Notes under the pieces: model-generated
Seen by the model: only the letters and a program-made list of their open reading frames with translations
Databases searched by the model: none
What the model was told of the DNA's origin: nothing
Origin: Marthasterias glacialis
Taxonomy: Eukaryota; Echinodermata; Asteroidea; Forcipulatida; Asteriidae
Assembly (NCBI GenBank): GCA_911728455.2
Contig: OU452229.1
Location: 14,604,076-14,668,075, forward strand
DNA: 64,000 bases
Reading direction: 5' to 3'
Shown: one piece after another, positions 43,107 to 55,585 of the stretch
Layout: every line of letters starts with the position of its first letter
Position numbering within the stretch: position 1 is the stretch's first letter
Position numbers and translations under genes: made by a program

Positions 43107-43963
43107 GGTAAAAGGTTTAATGCGTGTTTTTATTATAATATTTATTATTTTGGTTGCTTATCGATTGTTAAAATAATTGTCTATTTGATGAATTTATAGG
43201 ATCATTTATAGTTTTTCTATTTTCTCTTCGTGTATAAATCTGGAAAGGAAATGCACTGACTATTGTTGTCCTCACGGTATGTTTGACTCGTTTGGCTACA
43301 AAATAATGGTCTGCCTCTGGTGGCTGCCTAAAACATTAATGGATTATCCTTCGAAAGGATCATGGGTAAAGGAGAGCGCCATATTGAAATTTTTGTGTTG
43401 TGAATATTTAGGGTTCAATACAAACAACAATACTCAATAGTCAATTAGTTAGTAGCTGCTGAAATCGCATTTCACGTTGTTAACCAAGCCCCAAAGCTGC
43501 TGCAGTGCTGCCGGTAGGGTAATTAAACTTTTGTTTTATAGTTTTTTAAGCCGTAAGGATTATTTTTTGAAATAAGTAAAATGCTTTTTAACTCTCAGTC
43601 TCAATCTCAATCTCGTCATCCTTGTCATCTCATCATCACCATGATCACTCACGAGCCAGTACCAGCTTATCACTCAGTGTAGCTAGCCCAGCCAAGGTTG
43701 TATTTCCTTCCTCCATGGTTGGACTCCTCCGCTCCGTTGCATACAACGGCTATCAATCAGCTCACCTACCTGTACTGTAGCCCTGTCATGCCTGTGGTTA
43801 GTACGCCAGTCTCCGTTGCACTGCACTGACGTCCTGGGTATAAAACTTCTCTACAATGCGAACAAAAATACAAGGCCAACGGTTGTTTTCTCCTTTTTTA
43901 ACGTGATGTTGGAAGCTGAAACTTGAAAGTCCATTCAAGTGGAATAGCCAGGATTTGTTCAAT

Positions 43964-43985
43964 GGGGGGGGGGGGGGGGGGGGGG
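43964..43985. repeat. 22-base G run
   Basis: A run of 22 G, followed by further G-rich sequence to about 44012. The flanking AGCCAGGATTTGTTC recurs at about 48027, so it may mark an end of a dispersed element. Confidence 0.8.
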
Positions 43986-44745
43986 TGGGGTTGGGGTGGG
44001 GGCCCAGGGGCAGGGTCTATTTTTTTTTAATGAATTACATGTATGTAGAATTTTTTTAGGAGGGGGGGGGCACTGAGAATTTATGGGTGGCACGTGCAGT
44101 GGAGACTGACGTCCTACCAACCACTCCAGGGCTAGGCACTCAACCATCAACCATTTGACAACTCGCAACAAAGACATTTTCAACTACATTAACCGTGCCA
44201 TTTAACAGAATCATGTGCTGATTTTTTAGTAACACTGTGATTGTGAGCAATTTTGTTTTAAGTTTACACAGCAGCATTGTTTTGGTTTTTACCCTTACAA
44301 CATTACCAACCGATTACTGGAAGTTCCTAGTCGTAGTTATAATAATAATAATAATAATTGGGAGGCTAATCATCCTTACTGGCAGCTGAGAAGCCGAATT
44401 GCGAAGGACGCGTCTACACGTGTTCAAGCTGCAGGCATTCAAGGGCGCCTTTGGCAGCCAGCCACATCAACCCATATGACCACGGAGCACAGCCTGAGAT
44501 TGAAAGCGATTGGTTTTTCCCAAAGTTGTGATGATTGTACTATCACCAGTATCACCACAGCCAAAAGGAGCAACACCTAATTTGTGATAAACACTGTATC
44601 GGCCTACCCAGTGCTTTCTGTGTCTGGACTTGAGAAAACAAAAATCACTGTTTAGAAAGCATTAGTTATTATTTAATAAAATTTGCTTTTCAAAATTGTG
44701 TTACAGTGATTGTGGCAGGTACATGTATTGTGATGCCACATTGTA

Positions 44746-47700
44746 ATGGAGAGTGTCCAAGCCAGGCAGAGAGGTTCTTTCGACTTTGAAGGGTACTACA
44801 AGCAACTATGTGCCTTGCAGGATACCTGTCCATTGACCAGTGTCAAAGGTCACCTCGCAGATGGGGTCTTGGACATCAATGGGGATCGAATTCGAACCCC
44901 AGACTGGCCACCAATTCTCAATTCCCTCCGGATCAACAAAAACCTTCAGTTTGTTGCAGTGAGGAGTTACTTTCAACCAAGTTGTGGTAGTGAAGGTAGG
45001 TTGCTCCTAAAGTTCTGACAATCAATAGTAATAATAGTAATAATACTAATAATCAGTTTAAACATAGCACATTTCACAATAACATCTCAATGCGCTTTAC
45101 ATTAGTGCCCTGGTCATTGAGCAAATAACATTCCTGTAAACTTTCTCAGCTCCCTGGGGAGTATACAGCCCCGAGCTGCCGTGGCGTTCCGGAGGCTTTT
45201 TCAAACACAATATCCACCTCTACCCTCACAGGTACCCATTTATACCCCTGGGTGAAGAGAAGCAATTGTAGTAAAGCATCTTGCTCAAGGACGCAAGTGT
45301 CATGACTGGGATTCGAACCCATACCCCGATGACTTAACCACCAGAACTTGAGTCCGGTGCACTAAACCGCTCGGCCACAACACGCTATCAACTGTGCATG
45401 TACCTAAAGACTTTAGAAGACAAAACCAATTTGCGGATGCCAAACATGTAGTGTTAACCTCTCCTAGGAATAGTGAGTGGTTCAAAGTAGAACAAGGGTT
45501 TACATGTAGATGTGTCTTGATAGTGCAAACATTAAAGGGGCTGTGTTGTCATGATTATAACAGGCCTGTGGCTGTGCATGGAAACATGAACTCTCACCCA
45601 GATACTGCACACGCGTGCTGCGATCACATCCCAAAGGGTGCCGTCTTTGATGTGACCACCGATGCGCGCATAGTGTAGTAACCAGGTTATTCCATTTACT
45701 GCTATAATCATGACGACACAGTCCTATCAATACCTGCTTAAACAGAATTGTTATTTTTTAATTTATTCCCTTAATACGTGACCAATGTATTTAAATGACA
45801 TTTTCACAGGTTGGTTGTAATTTTTGTTAAGGTGTGACAAAATAAAAATTAATACTGCACATTAATTTTTGTGTTTTCCCTTTAATAAGGCTCTCTTAAA
45901 CAAATTCCCTACAACAGATTCTAAAGATGGTAAGGTGCGATCCCGTATTAAGCGTAGACAGCCTCCGATTCGCTCCAAAGACCTGACATATCGTTTGTGT
46001 GTTGCGTTGAAGGAGACGCTCTCCATCACTCAAGCACTGGCCTACTTAGAGCTACAAGGAATACATCTAAGGATGAAGGATCTCGTCTTGATTGGGATAG
46101 TATGTATTACTAACTTCTTTGCTTTTCAACCCTTGATTTAGTAGCTTGTACAAAAAAGTGCCCATTACGACTACAAACTTCTGCAAGATGTGACCAACTT
46201 CCATTCACAAGAGAGGGTCTTAGTGAAGGAAATGTCTTGAACTGACAACTACCAATCATTCTCCACTTCAAAAACAGTTGGTCTGATTATTTTCCCACAC
46301 ATTTTTAGCTGCTGCTCCTAATGTGTGGAACTCACTCCCATCACATCTTCGCCAAGGACAGTTCAAGAAACTGCTTAAGACTCATCCATTTTGTAATACG
46401 TGATTATTTTATGTATTCGGATCAAGTTGGACAGTGTCGCTCTTTTCTAGGTACTTTGTAAAGGCGCCTTATATAAATGCTATTATGTATATGTATATTT
46501 AAAGTGGGTGTTGAAAAATCAGCCCCAGAACAAATGTTCGACATGGTTAGGTAAGGGTGCTAATCAGGCCGATACAGAAATGTTTGTTCTCTCATAGTTC
46601 TTCAATCTTAGTGTTTAAAAATTTTTTTTTTTTACATTTATTCTGCCTGTTGTGACAGAAACACAAGGGCTCAGCTCAAGGTGTTACAGGATTGATACTT
46701 CATTCTTGTGAAGGCAAAGCAGTTTATGATGTAAATTTGAATATTTAAACTTGTGGCATTTCAACATTTCAGACATGCTGTTGCTGTGTCCATGAAAAAA
46801 AGTTTTGACTACATATTTTTAATAAATGTTGAGCGGATGTGTGTGTTGTGTTGTCATTTAGCCTTTGAGAAAGACTCTGCTAGGGTCGTATTGTGAGGCC
46901 ATTAACAGTTTTTCAGAAAAATATTTATTCTTCCAATTGACACGATGTACTTCATTACATGAAGCAGGACTCAAATGACAACCTTTAAGGAGCAAGTATT
47001 TATAACAAAGACATACTTTGATAGGTACCTTGTAGTTGAAAAATTCCCAAGGATAAGGAATGTTTGAGGTTCAGTGAGAATAATACACTTGTAATTTGTA
47101 TTGGTAGATTTTGTCTTTGTCTGGAGTATTGCAACTGATTTTCCCCGCTGTTTCTAATCCATGATTTAAATTTTTTTTTTCTTCACAAAACCAGGGTATA
47201 ATGAAGAACAATACTCTGCAACATCTGTCCATGGATTCTTGTCGCATAGGTGATCGTGGCACTGAGAAAATCTGCAATGCCATCAAGAATTCCCCTGGCA
47301 TCATATCGCTCAACTTCTCAGCATGTGGTCTTACGTGCAAGGGGGCAGAGTCACTGGCAAAGCTGGTGAAAGTAAGTAATGTATTAATTTACCTCGAACA
47401 TTCCAAATTCTGTATGGGAAAAATTCCAGACGCTTTATGAAATGCAATTTTTTTGTCAGAATCTAGGACTAGCAGGCCCGGAATTACACAGAGGATGGAG
47501 GCCATGGCTTCTGTTGCCCTGGTCTTGGCCTTGGTGCCCCTTCAAAAGTTTCACATAGACATAAAGGTTTTTCCGTGGAAGTGACCCTTGCAAAAATGAA
47601 TATGGCCTTGCCCTCTCAAAGATGAAATTCCAAGCCTGGAATAGACTGTCCAGATTTGCTAAAAACTCAAAAACAGGGTACAAATTATTTACTTCAAAAA

Positions 47701-50700
47701 CCTTCTGTTAATGACAGATAAAGCAGGGCATTCAAATTGAAGACATGGCGCTCAGAAGATGCACAGGCACCTGACTAACTCTATGCTTGGATTGGAATCA
47801 AACAGACCTCCCACTTTTTAACCGTTTCAAACCAAGCTGTCTAAGTGAAGATAGAATAGCTTAATCGATAAGTAAATTAATAGATGTATCCCACCTTATC
47901 AACTCTCTATCAATGGTGACATCGTGGATGACACGCATGACTTTTTCGTCTCCCACTGCGAAGCAATGCACCGCGCCACACACAAAACGCACAGTGTAGT
48001 AGTTAAAATGGTGGCAACTTGATTACAGAGGAGTAGCCAGGATTTGTTCTCGGGGAAATTCAACACTCCTACTTTCCACCTTGTCAGTACGTTGATCAAC
48101 CATTGAAAACAATTCAGCTGCATGGGTTGTGTATGGTGGAACAACTGTGCACCAAGCTACAGTGGATGATATATTGAGTGGTCAGACAGTAGGAGGGTTG
48201 ACTGTGTACTGTGTACATTCACCACATGACATTTCAGGTTGCACAGTGCATGTATCATTCAAAACCATTTGGATTACTTAAAATATCGTCCGACAGTACT
48301 GAGGGTTAAATTAAACTTTGATAAATACTGGGGTTTTTTGGCACTACCATTGGCGCACATCTTCACTGCAAAATGGAACATTCTTTTCTTTTTTAGCATC
48401 AGTCAACCCAGCGCCACAGTGAGGTGTGGAAGGACAGCCTCCGGTACAGACGACCTGACCTGGATCAAATGTCTGGAATAAGACGAATCACCCTCAACAA
48501 CAATCCTCTAGTAAACGATGAGGGTGCGGAAGCCTTTGCAGAGGCACTTAAGGATGACCTCTGGCTCAAAGGTACAGTGGAGACCAAAAGTCAGTTTGAT
48601 CTTATAACATACTTCTGGTAACGAAACCAATCTTAACCAATTTAGCTCAGAAGTTCAGATAAAAGCTATAATTATGCAAGTGTGCTTCATAAGATAAAGA
48701 AATGCACAGTTAAACCTAGACCCAGTAACTGGGGCACTGTACTCCTTTTTTGGAAATTTTGACTTGGACAGTCGTACTAGCGCTATGATTTTCTGTACAA
48801 AATTGCTCTAATTTTGTGCAACCAAAGTACGTGTTCCATTTGCATGCAATGCAGTTGCTTGTAAAATAACCTTTCAAGAGTCTTAGTAACTTCCAATGTA
48901 AATATGAGGACACATTAATTAGGAAATTGGTTTTTGCATTTATGACTACTTGATGTTTTTTCTTTTCTTATTTCAGCTCTTGACATGCAGCACTGTGGTA
49001 TATCCAATGTAGGAGCCAGGGCATTTTTAGACAGCTTGCATCAGAACTCATCGATAGCGGTTCTGGACATTAGGAAAAACCATCTTGTTGGTAGGTAGTG
49101 ACCTTCCTAATATTTTAACAAATTATTGAACTGTTGAATGGATTTTTGTGCACCATTTTGAATAAGTTGAATAGATCATAGCGCTAGCATGACATCACAA
49201 CTAAATTATACTTTTACCTGCTCCTCAGTGCGAGGTGCTGTATATGATTCAGTAAAATCACATATTTGTGGGAAAATATTTTCAAAATAATTGTATGGTC
49301 CAAGCTCAAGCTGATTTTACCTTGAAAAATGAATCCAAATGTTGAGTTGCCAATTTTTTGTAGAATGACCAAAGTTATTAACTTTCAAATGAGATATCAA
49401 TTGAAAAAATCCATCAACGAGTAGTGACAGAGTTGTGTGGACAACCAAAATTAAATCTGTACACTGTCTGAGCAGATACTTCTCAATTTCAGCGCATGGT
49501 AATCATTGCATGAACAGATTCGTCATGTGCCAGGGTAAAAGGACGTAACAACAAGTTCCTGGTAAAAGGGCGTAAGCAAATGATGTGAAATTTTGTGTTT
49601 CAAGAAAACTGAGTTTCAATGGTTTGATCAATTTTTCTCCATTCAAAGTTATTATAGGAAGGTTAAATTCTGCATGGGAATGGGAAAACATGTCTTTGGG
49701 TTAATTCTAGCAACAAAAATGTAACAGTAATGTCATATTTTTCATGTCGGGGGGCCTTTTTATTGCTTACGTCCTTTTAATACTGGGATGAAATACTTTA
49801 TGTGCCTGGTAAAACGGCATAAGACCTTACGGCCTTTTACCGGGCACACAATGGACTATGAATAATGCATCTTTTTGGTGCTGCTGAAATACACTGTGCA
49901 TGCATAGTGCTTGCATTCAACGTATTCGTGTGACGTGTCAATCATGGGCCACAATGGCACGTCGTGCATGTGGATATCAACTTAGGTCTACACTTCGCGC
50001 AAAAAGTATCAAACTCGCAAAAGTGAGCCGTTTTAAAAACAACAATTTTTTAGCCATGTCTAAAGTCAAAACACAATTTATTAATTTTATTCAGTATATA
50101 ATATGCTTTTTAAAATTTGGTTCGCTGGAATTAATTCATTCTTCGAGCACAAATCACCGATGCATGCACCATAAATTGTTTAAGTTGTTTGCAACAAATG
50201 TTTCCCATGTTTGGGAAAGGGTTAAGAAGAAGGCGTTTCTTTTCTGATTCACTGGTTGGTCATTTCTATCACAGATCGTGACCTCTTGAAAGCAGTGATG
50301 GAACAAGTCATGATCAATTCAGGAGGAGAGGATAATCAAGTAAGTCTATAAAATGATTTTCTCCAAAACAAAATTGAGTTCATTTCAACTTTTAAAAGTT
50401 GAATTTGTTTGATGTGTTTCCTGAAGAGGGACACTAGCAGTGCCTTTTGCGTGAAAAAGTTATTGCATTTTTGATGGCTTCTCAGACATAGGAATTCCTT
50501 GATAATAACCTTTTGTTGCTCCATTAAAACACTTACTTACATGTAGTAATGAAGAAGTCTGTTAATTATGCAATATTGCACCAACTATCCCTGTCCATTT
50601 ACGTCACTGTGGTCCACGTCACCATGGTCCCCATCACATGGTTCACTTGACCTCGTGTTCTTCGGATTTCGTGCTGGGCGTACCTTACTCCTTTTTTAAC

Positions 50701-53700
50701 GTGAAGTTAGAAAGTTGCAATACTGTTTTCATTTACCTTGAATCTACATTTATTAGAAAGTGACAGTAACTCAAAACTAAAATGCATGTTTGAGCCGCTG
50801 TTGCTAGAATAGTAGAGGGAGGAAAATCCTGAGTGTATTTTCTCATATAAGTGTAACTGAACTTTTGAAACTTGCTTTGCTTGAAACCCAATTTTGCACA
50901 TTAATTACTAGCGACTTTTTGCCAAGTACTTTGAGTTAGCTTGTTATTGAAATTTGACCTGTTCAAACTGGGCCTTGGAAATTGTTACAAACAGTTCAGA
51001 ACTAGTGTTATTTCAACAATAAGTGGTAAAAAGTGGTAAAGTTAATGTTTTGACCCTAGCAGAGTCTCTCTAAAAGGGTTTAGTATTAATTTCTTGTTAT
51101 TGTTCACCTTACTCAACAACACAGTCACAGTATGTTTTGATACAAAGCGGGGGTGGGGGGGGGGAGAGACTTTTCAATGGGACTAGGTATAATCACATGT
51201 TGGCAGACTGCTGAAAAAATGGAAAAGGTCTACCTTTATACTAGTTGCCCAGCCCTTATAGGACAATAAACGTTGTTTTCTGTCTTGGTTACAGTACAAA
51301 TGGCTAAGAGCAAACAACAGCAACAGGGAGCATGGCGGAGCTCACAAAAGTCGTAAAAAAACCAAAACACTAAACAGCAGCTTTGGTCGCAAGACTACAA
51401 TCCGCGTCACAAGCGGCCAATCCTCAGGGCCCTCTCGCTCAAGGGCCAAGCCAAGTGGTGATGGGGTGTCTGTCCACGCAACAAGAGTGATGGAACCAGA
51501 GGAGTTCATTCCTGCAGTGTCGAGGCCAGGTCCAGGGTTTGTTCCCTGGAGGACAGCAGCCAGAGCAACACACAGGAGGTGAGTGGGGTAGGACAATTGT
51601 TTGTCTGAATGTGTTGACAGTTTTGTTGGTTTTAAATGTTGGAGTTGGGTTCCACCTGATTTGTGGAACAGAATTTAACAAAAACATAACAAGTTTACAA
51701 TTTACAACCCAATGCTGACTTGAGTGTCGGTAATACACTTGAATGTTTGTAAATTAACTGGTCATTTGGTTGTTAAATTATATCTCTTCAACTCTCAACT
51801 TGCATTTCTTGCGCTCTCTATTGGTGAAAACCAAACAGATGTTTAGATCAGCATTCTTGATGTGTGTAAACATTCAAAGCCAAAGATTTTGACTTTTTGA
51901 TGTAATTTTGACAAAAGTGAAATTTTGTGTGTGTATTTGGGCTTCCATAAAGGGTTCTACCGGATGAGCACAATATCCAAGTTAACACGAGCCCTAGTTC
52001 AACCCCGAGTAAAGTGTCTGCTTCTATCCACGTCCATGCCGTCTCGTCAGGAGAGTTGGACACCAGCGAGAAAGACACGGAAACACCCCTAACTATGATG
52101 TCCAGTGTTAGGGATACGGAAGACATGGAGGGTTTTGACAGAAGGATGAAGAGACGGATGCAGGTATTGAGGGGAATTTGGGTTTTATCCAGGAATACAC
52201 CATTACAGTGCCGAATCTATCACCAAATAGAGACCAAGCAGTCAAGAAGCAATTTATAACAGACAGTTGACGTTAATGACTGTATGGCACCTACAATAGG
52301 AGACTTTTGAGGGCGCTAGATGGCAGCAGACTTACCAGGTATATCCATTATTCTCGGAAACGTGCGCATGCTCATAATTATGTAAACAATGACAATTTAC
52401 CTGGTAAGTCTGCGGTCATTTTAAAGTTTCCCTTTATTATGAACTGCGCATTTTTAGATTAAATCAGGTCAAACATCCCTGTGTAAAAATAAAGTTGGTT
52501 CTAACAAAACCAGCAATTTAAAATATAAATTACACAGACTATCAGTTTCAGAGATGAGACCCTACGTTGTGACCTGAAGTGTTTTATACAGGTTCAACTC
52601 AGTCATTTTAGCTTGAAATCTGGCTTCTACCAGTTTGAAAAAAAGACAACAATCGCGATACTATTTCTTCAACAATGCGGGTGAACTTTTGCAACAGATC
52701 AGAACAGGCATTTGATCAATATACTTATCAGTGCACTTATCGCAAAGGGAAGGGGTTCGCCTCCGGTGTTCCTGGTTTGATCGGCTGCAGATTGCACCAC
52801 AGCACCTTGTAAACTGTTAACATGGTGTGATGTAAAGGAACAGGTCTCATACTTCAAAAATGTTACTCTGCATACCTTGCAGGAAAAAATACTGAGCGCT
52901 TTGAGGTGCCCATCGGGTGTGATAAAGCGCTATACAAGAACTGCATATTACTATTTATTATCAATACGCACAGTAGCAAAGAACAGTCACAAAATGTTCA
53001 TTTAAAATTGTAACTTTTAACTATAATAAGACAGTGTTTCATAAATAAACTAATTTCAGCAAAGTGGGTTTTTCCTTCATCCATTTGATTATTGGACTTT
53101 ATCTTGTTGTACCTAGGTTGAGATTGAGGAGCTCCAACGACGTCTCTTCATCGAGAGTCGAGCAAGGGCAGCAGCCGACGCCCATGTGGTGGAGCTGGAG
53201 GTCAGCAACAGCCGACTTCGACACCAACTACAATTACTGGAGGCACGCTCACCAACATCCCCATTGAGGGGGAGGGGTGGACAGTCAACCACTGCGGATC
53301 AGCTAGAGGATGAGAGTATACTGGATAGCATCGAGGAGTCTTTTGCTAAATTTCATGGATTTCTGGATCTCCTCAGGGAGGCTGGGTAAGTGGGATAATC
53401 TTCAAGACCTTGTGTCATGCTGCAAACTTTGTTTGTCACCTGTTAAGCTACTCACCTAAACTTAGGCTGTTTGGAAAGGTTTGATTTTGTCTGTAAAATA
53501 AGAACCTGTATTCATAACTAAATCAAATCCTTGTTTTATGGAATTTGATTTAACACAGTGTTTTCAAAACTGACTGCCCAAGGCCTGAAGTCTACACCTT
53601 GCAAAGTGTAGACTTCAGCTATAGTGGTGTTCGTTCAAGTGCAATAAGACCTGTGAGGTCTCAAGACTTTACTTTATAGGCCTAGAGCTTCCTTTGCCTA

Positions 53701-54885
53701 ACAATTCCAAATATGTAAACTTAAGGGAACATTTCTTACAATCTCATCCCTGTAAATTAAATTTATGACTGTTTTATATTTTGCAGTCTTGGGCAGCTGT
53801 GCACCCTGGTAGGGATGACCCCAGGGGAAATCACCAGCAATCCTCAGGTCAGATCCATCTTACAGAAACATCAGCCGACTACCCACCAGTATTATCCCTC
53901 AGGGATGTCTCCTTACCAATATACACCATACAGGCACCCAAATGATCCCCCAGGAGGGCAGGACTATGGCCCAGACAGTTCAGGCTTCCAGGCTGGAGTT
54001 TCTGGCCCACCAGTGACCCCAATGGAAACAGGGGATGCATCGTCGAAAAGAGATGGATTCAATGCAGCGCTTGGTGCTGAGAAACCTGAAACCAGGCCAC
54101 TTTATCTGCATGCTCCACTCATTAGGCAAGAGGAACAAAATAGTCAGAGTCGGCAAGGTTTAAAGCCAGTGGGTGCCACACAGGACCATTCAAGAGAAGA
54201 TGGTGGTTCAGAAAGTGGAGTAGCAAGACCTATAGTTGTTCAACTCCCACTCTCTGATCCTCCAACATCTCAAAGAGTCACACAACAACCATCAGAACAT
54301 TCAACAGAAACTGATGTTAGACACCAAGTAAATGAACAGGCAGAATCTCATATTGAGCTACAGCAGCCTGATCTTGAAAAGGAACTGAACAGGCCTCACA
54401 TTGAATTTACCAACAACACGGGCTCCTCAGGAGATGCCTGTGCCAAGCCGATCGGAGAATCTGGACAAAGAGACCTATCAGGTGGTGACCAAAATCAAAA
54501 ACCAACATACATACCTGAAGATAGAACACAAAAAAGTGATGTCTTAACCCATGATGAATCAAAGACCAAAACCTCTGAGGATCACTCTGACAATGAGGCT
54601 TCAGCTCAAAGCTCTGTTGACAATGGCAGCCGTAGATCCTCAACACCAACAAAGAGCAAGGGCAGCCAATCAGGATCTGACACTCCCACCGCTGCAACCT
54701 ACTCCGTTGATGAGGACCATGACAACACGGGCTCACCCGTGTTGGAGGAACTGGAGAACTCGGATGAAGACCTGTTCTTGGATCTACCTACCCCCACCAA
54801 GAGGGGTGGGAAGGGTAAGCCAGACAACAACAATGAGAGGGGCTTTCGGGGAGGCGATGAGTATAGCAGTGATGAAGATTTTTAG
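44746..54885 (+). CDS. CEP78: Centrosomal protein of 78 kDa (CEP78)
   Basis: CEP78 is a centriolar protein; in vertebrates it sits at the distal end of the mature centriole, limits CP110 through an E3 ligase complex and supports ciliogenesis. Coding exons: 44746-44995, 45918-46099, 47195-47371, 48397-48571, 48977-49090, 50275-50339, 51295-51578, 51953-52163, 53117-53385, 53787-54885; all GT-AG, 2,826 nt, 941 residues. An in-frame TGA lies 15 bases before the ATG. The amino end ([34 protein letters not shown]) matches the family. Leucine-rich repeats span about 110-310 ([40 protein letters not shown]). [12 protein letters not shown] is at about 403-414, a coiled coil at 487-530, and the conserved [19 protein letters not shown] at about 555-573. 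Residues from about 590 to the end are hydrophilic, Ser/Gln/Asp-rich and probably disordered, making it longer than human CEP78 (about 690-720). The exon 2 acceptor (45917) was chosen because it alone restores frame. Confidence 0.94.
45016..45388 (-). mobile_element. tRNA-derived SINE in CEP78 intron 1
   Basis: On the minus strand, the head GGCCGAGCGGTTTAGTGCAC, loop CTCAAG and B box GGGTTCGAATCCC lead into a body with GACACTTGCGTCCTTGAGC, CCCAGGGGTATAAATGGG and GCGCATTGAGATG, ending in an (ATT)-rich tail at 45020-45055. The head is related to the 22212 family but the body differs. Confidence 0.8.
45537..45724. mobile_element. MITE family A, copy 2 (CEP78 intron 1)
   Basis: The left end GGGGCTGTGTTGTCATGATT is mirrored by AATCATGACGACACAGTCC. 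The interior (CTGTGGCTGTGCATGGAAAC, GAACTCTCACCCAGATACTG, TATTCCATTTACTGC) is the reverse complement of 29418-29623. Confidence 0.85.
45800..45832 (+). mobile_element. Remnant of MITE family B
   Basis: GACATTTTCACAGGTTGGTT is the most conserved interior word of family B, found here without the ends. Confidence 0.4.
46260..46500 (+). mobile_element. 3' end of a CR1/L2-type LINE (CEP78 intron 2)
   Basis: A frame reads [20 protein letters not shown] then LLKTHPF before a stop at about 46400, the typical carboxyl end of reverse transcriptases of CR1/L2-like LINEs. It is followed by a GGCGCCTTATATAAATGCTA tail typical of that clade. The element is 5'-truncated and the upstream frame is degraded. 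Confidence 0.75.
47474..47640. mobile_element. Fragment related to the element at 38659 (CEP78 intron 3)
   Basis: GGCCCGGAATTACAC at the left, GGCCTTGCCCTCTCAAAG, and GATGAAATTCCAAGCCTGG at the right resemble the ends of the ACO1 intron 17 element. The hairpin is absent. Confidence 0.5.
49526..49849. mobile_element. MITE-like element with ~22-bp inverted ends (CEP78 intron 5)
   Basis: TGTGCCAGGGTAAAAGGACG at the left is mirrored by CGGCCTTTTACCGGGCACA at the right. A related subterminal word (CCTGGTAAAAGGGCGTAAG / CCTGGTAAAACGGCATAAG) occurs near each end. Non-coding. Confidence 0.75.
52326..52413. mobile_element. Small inverted-repeat element (CEP78 intron 8)
   Basis: GCAGACTTACCAGGTA at 52326-52341 is exactly reversed at 52398-52413. 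A GAGGGCGCTAGATGGCA lead-in resembles the ACO1 3' UTR region near 41128 (AGGGGGCAGCAGGCATACCA). Confidence 0.65.
52728..52965 (+). mobile_element. 5'-truncated SINE (CEP78 intron 8)
   Basis: From GTGCACTTATCGCAAAGGGA through GATCGGCTGCAGATTGC to GTGATAAAGCGCTATACAAG this matches the body of the 22212 family. The tRNA-like head is missing. Confidence 0.85.
53586..53617. repeat. 32-bp near-perfect palindrome (CEP78 intron 9)
   Basis: TGAAGTCTACACCTTG is followed immediately by CAAAGTGTAGACTTCA, its reverse complement with one mismatch and no loop. Confidence 0.8.
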
Positions 54886-55344
54886 AGACTTTTTAAAAAA
54901 TTCCTAACAGGGTTTGTTAATTCAATGCTAGTTTTGGCCTGGTTTTATGAGTCATGCGAGGGAAAAAACCACAAGCTTCTCAGGTAGTATTTGTACCCAC
55001 CACCTTTCACATTCTAGAGAAGATGCACATTGGTTCCATATGAATTTCAATTCAGAAGTTTTATTCATCTATGACGGCAATTACATGTACAGATCAAAAC
55101 CGAAATGAAAGTGTTGTTTATCCTCATGTGAAGCTATATTTACAAGGGTTAAGTTTGAGACTTAGCTCGGGCCTCAAACAGCCTATAGACACCTTCCACT
55201 GGCATCAGACATGTCTACTACTATTATTATTGTTATTCATTTCTGGTAATGAATCCAAGGATGTCTCAAAAGCGAACTTAATCAATGTAGCTCAGAAGCC
55301 TGAAAAAACCTGTCGATTAAGGATACTTGCTATCTGAAACCGAA

Positions 55345-55585
55345 ACACCGGGGCAAACCCCTACTCTTTCACGATAAGTGTTCTTGGTTCTTTTAAGTGC
55401 ACTACCCATCCTAGTACATGGGACCTATGGCTTAATGTCCCATCCGAAGGACAAATAAATTATGGTAAAGTGTCTTGGTCAAGGACACAAGTGTCGCGAC
55501 TGGCCAGGCCGAGATACGAACCCACATTCTGTAAACTACAGAAGTTAAGTTCAGCAGACTAGACCGCTCGGCCACGACACTCCAC
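55345..55585 (-). mobile_element. SINE in the CEP78 3' UTR, minus strand
   Basis: On the minus strand the head GGCCGAGCGGTCTAGTCTGC and B-box-like GGGTTCGTATC are followed by CACTTGTGTCCTTGACCAAG, GGACATTAAGCCATAGGTCC and CTTATCGTGAAAGAGTAGGG, the order of the 22212 family. The distal tail is missing. Confidence 0.8.

Noticed and set aside
45891..45917. Earlier acceptor (AATAAG, exon from 45891) for CEP78 exon 2
   Set aside because: It would put the following sequence out of frame with the phase-1 end of exon 1. The CAACAG acceptor at 45917 restores frame and matches the family.
53815..54885. An independent 356-codon gene
   Set aside because: It is the last exon of CEP78. The phase-2 join from 53385 to 53787 restores the conserved GLGQL block before the internal methionine.
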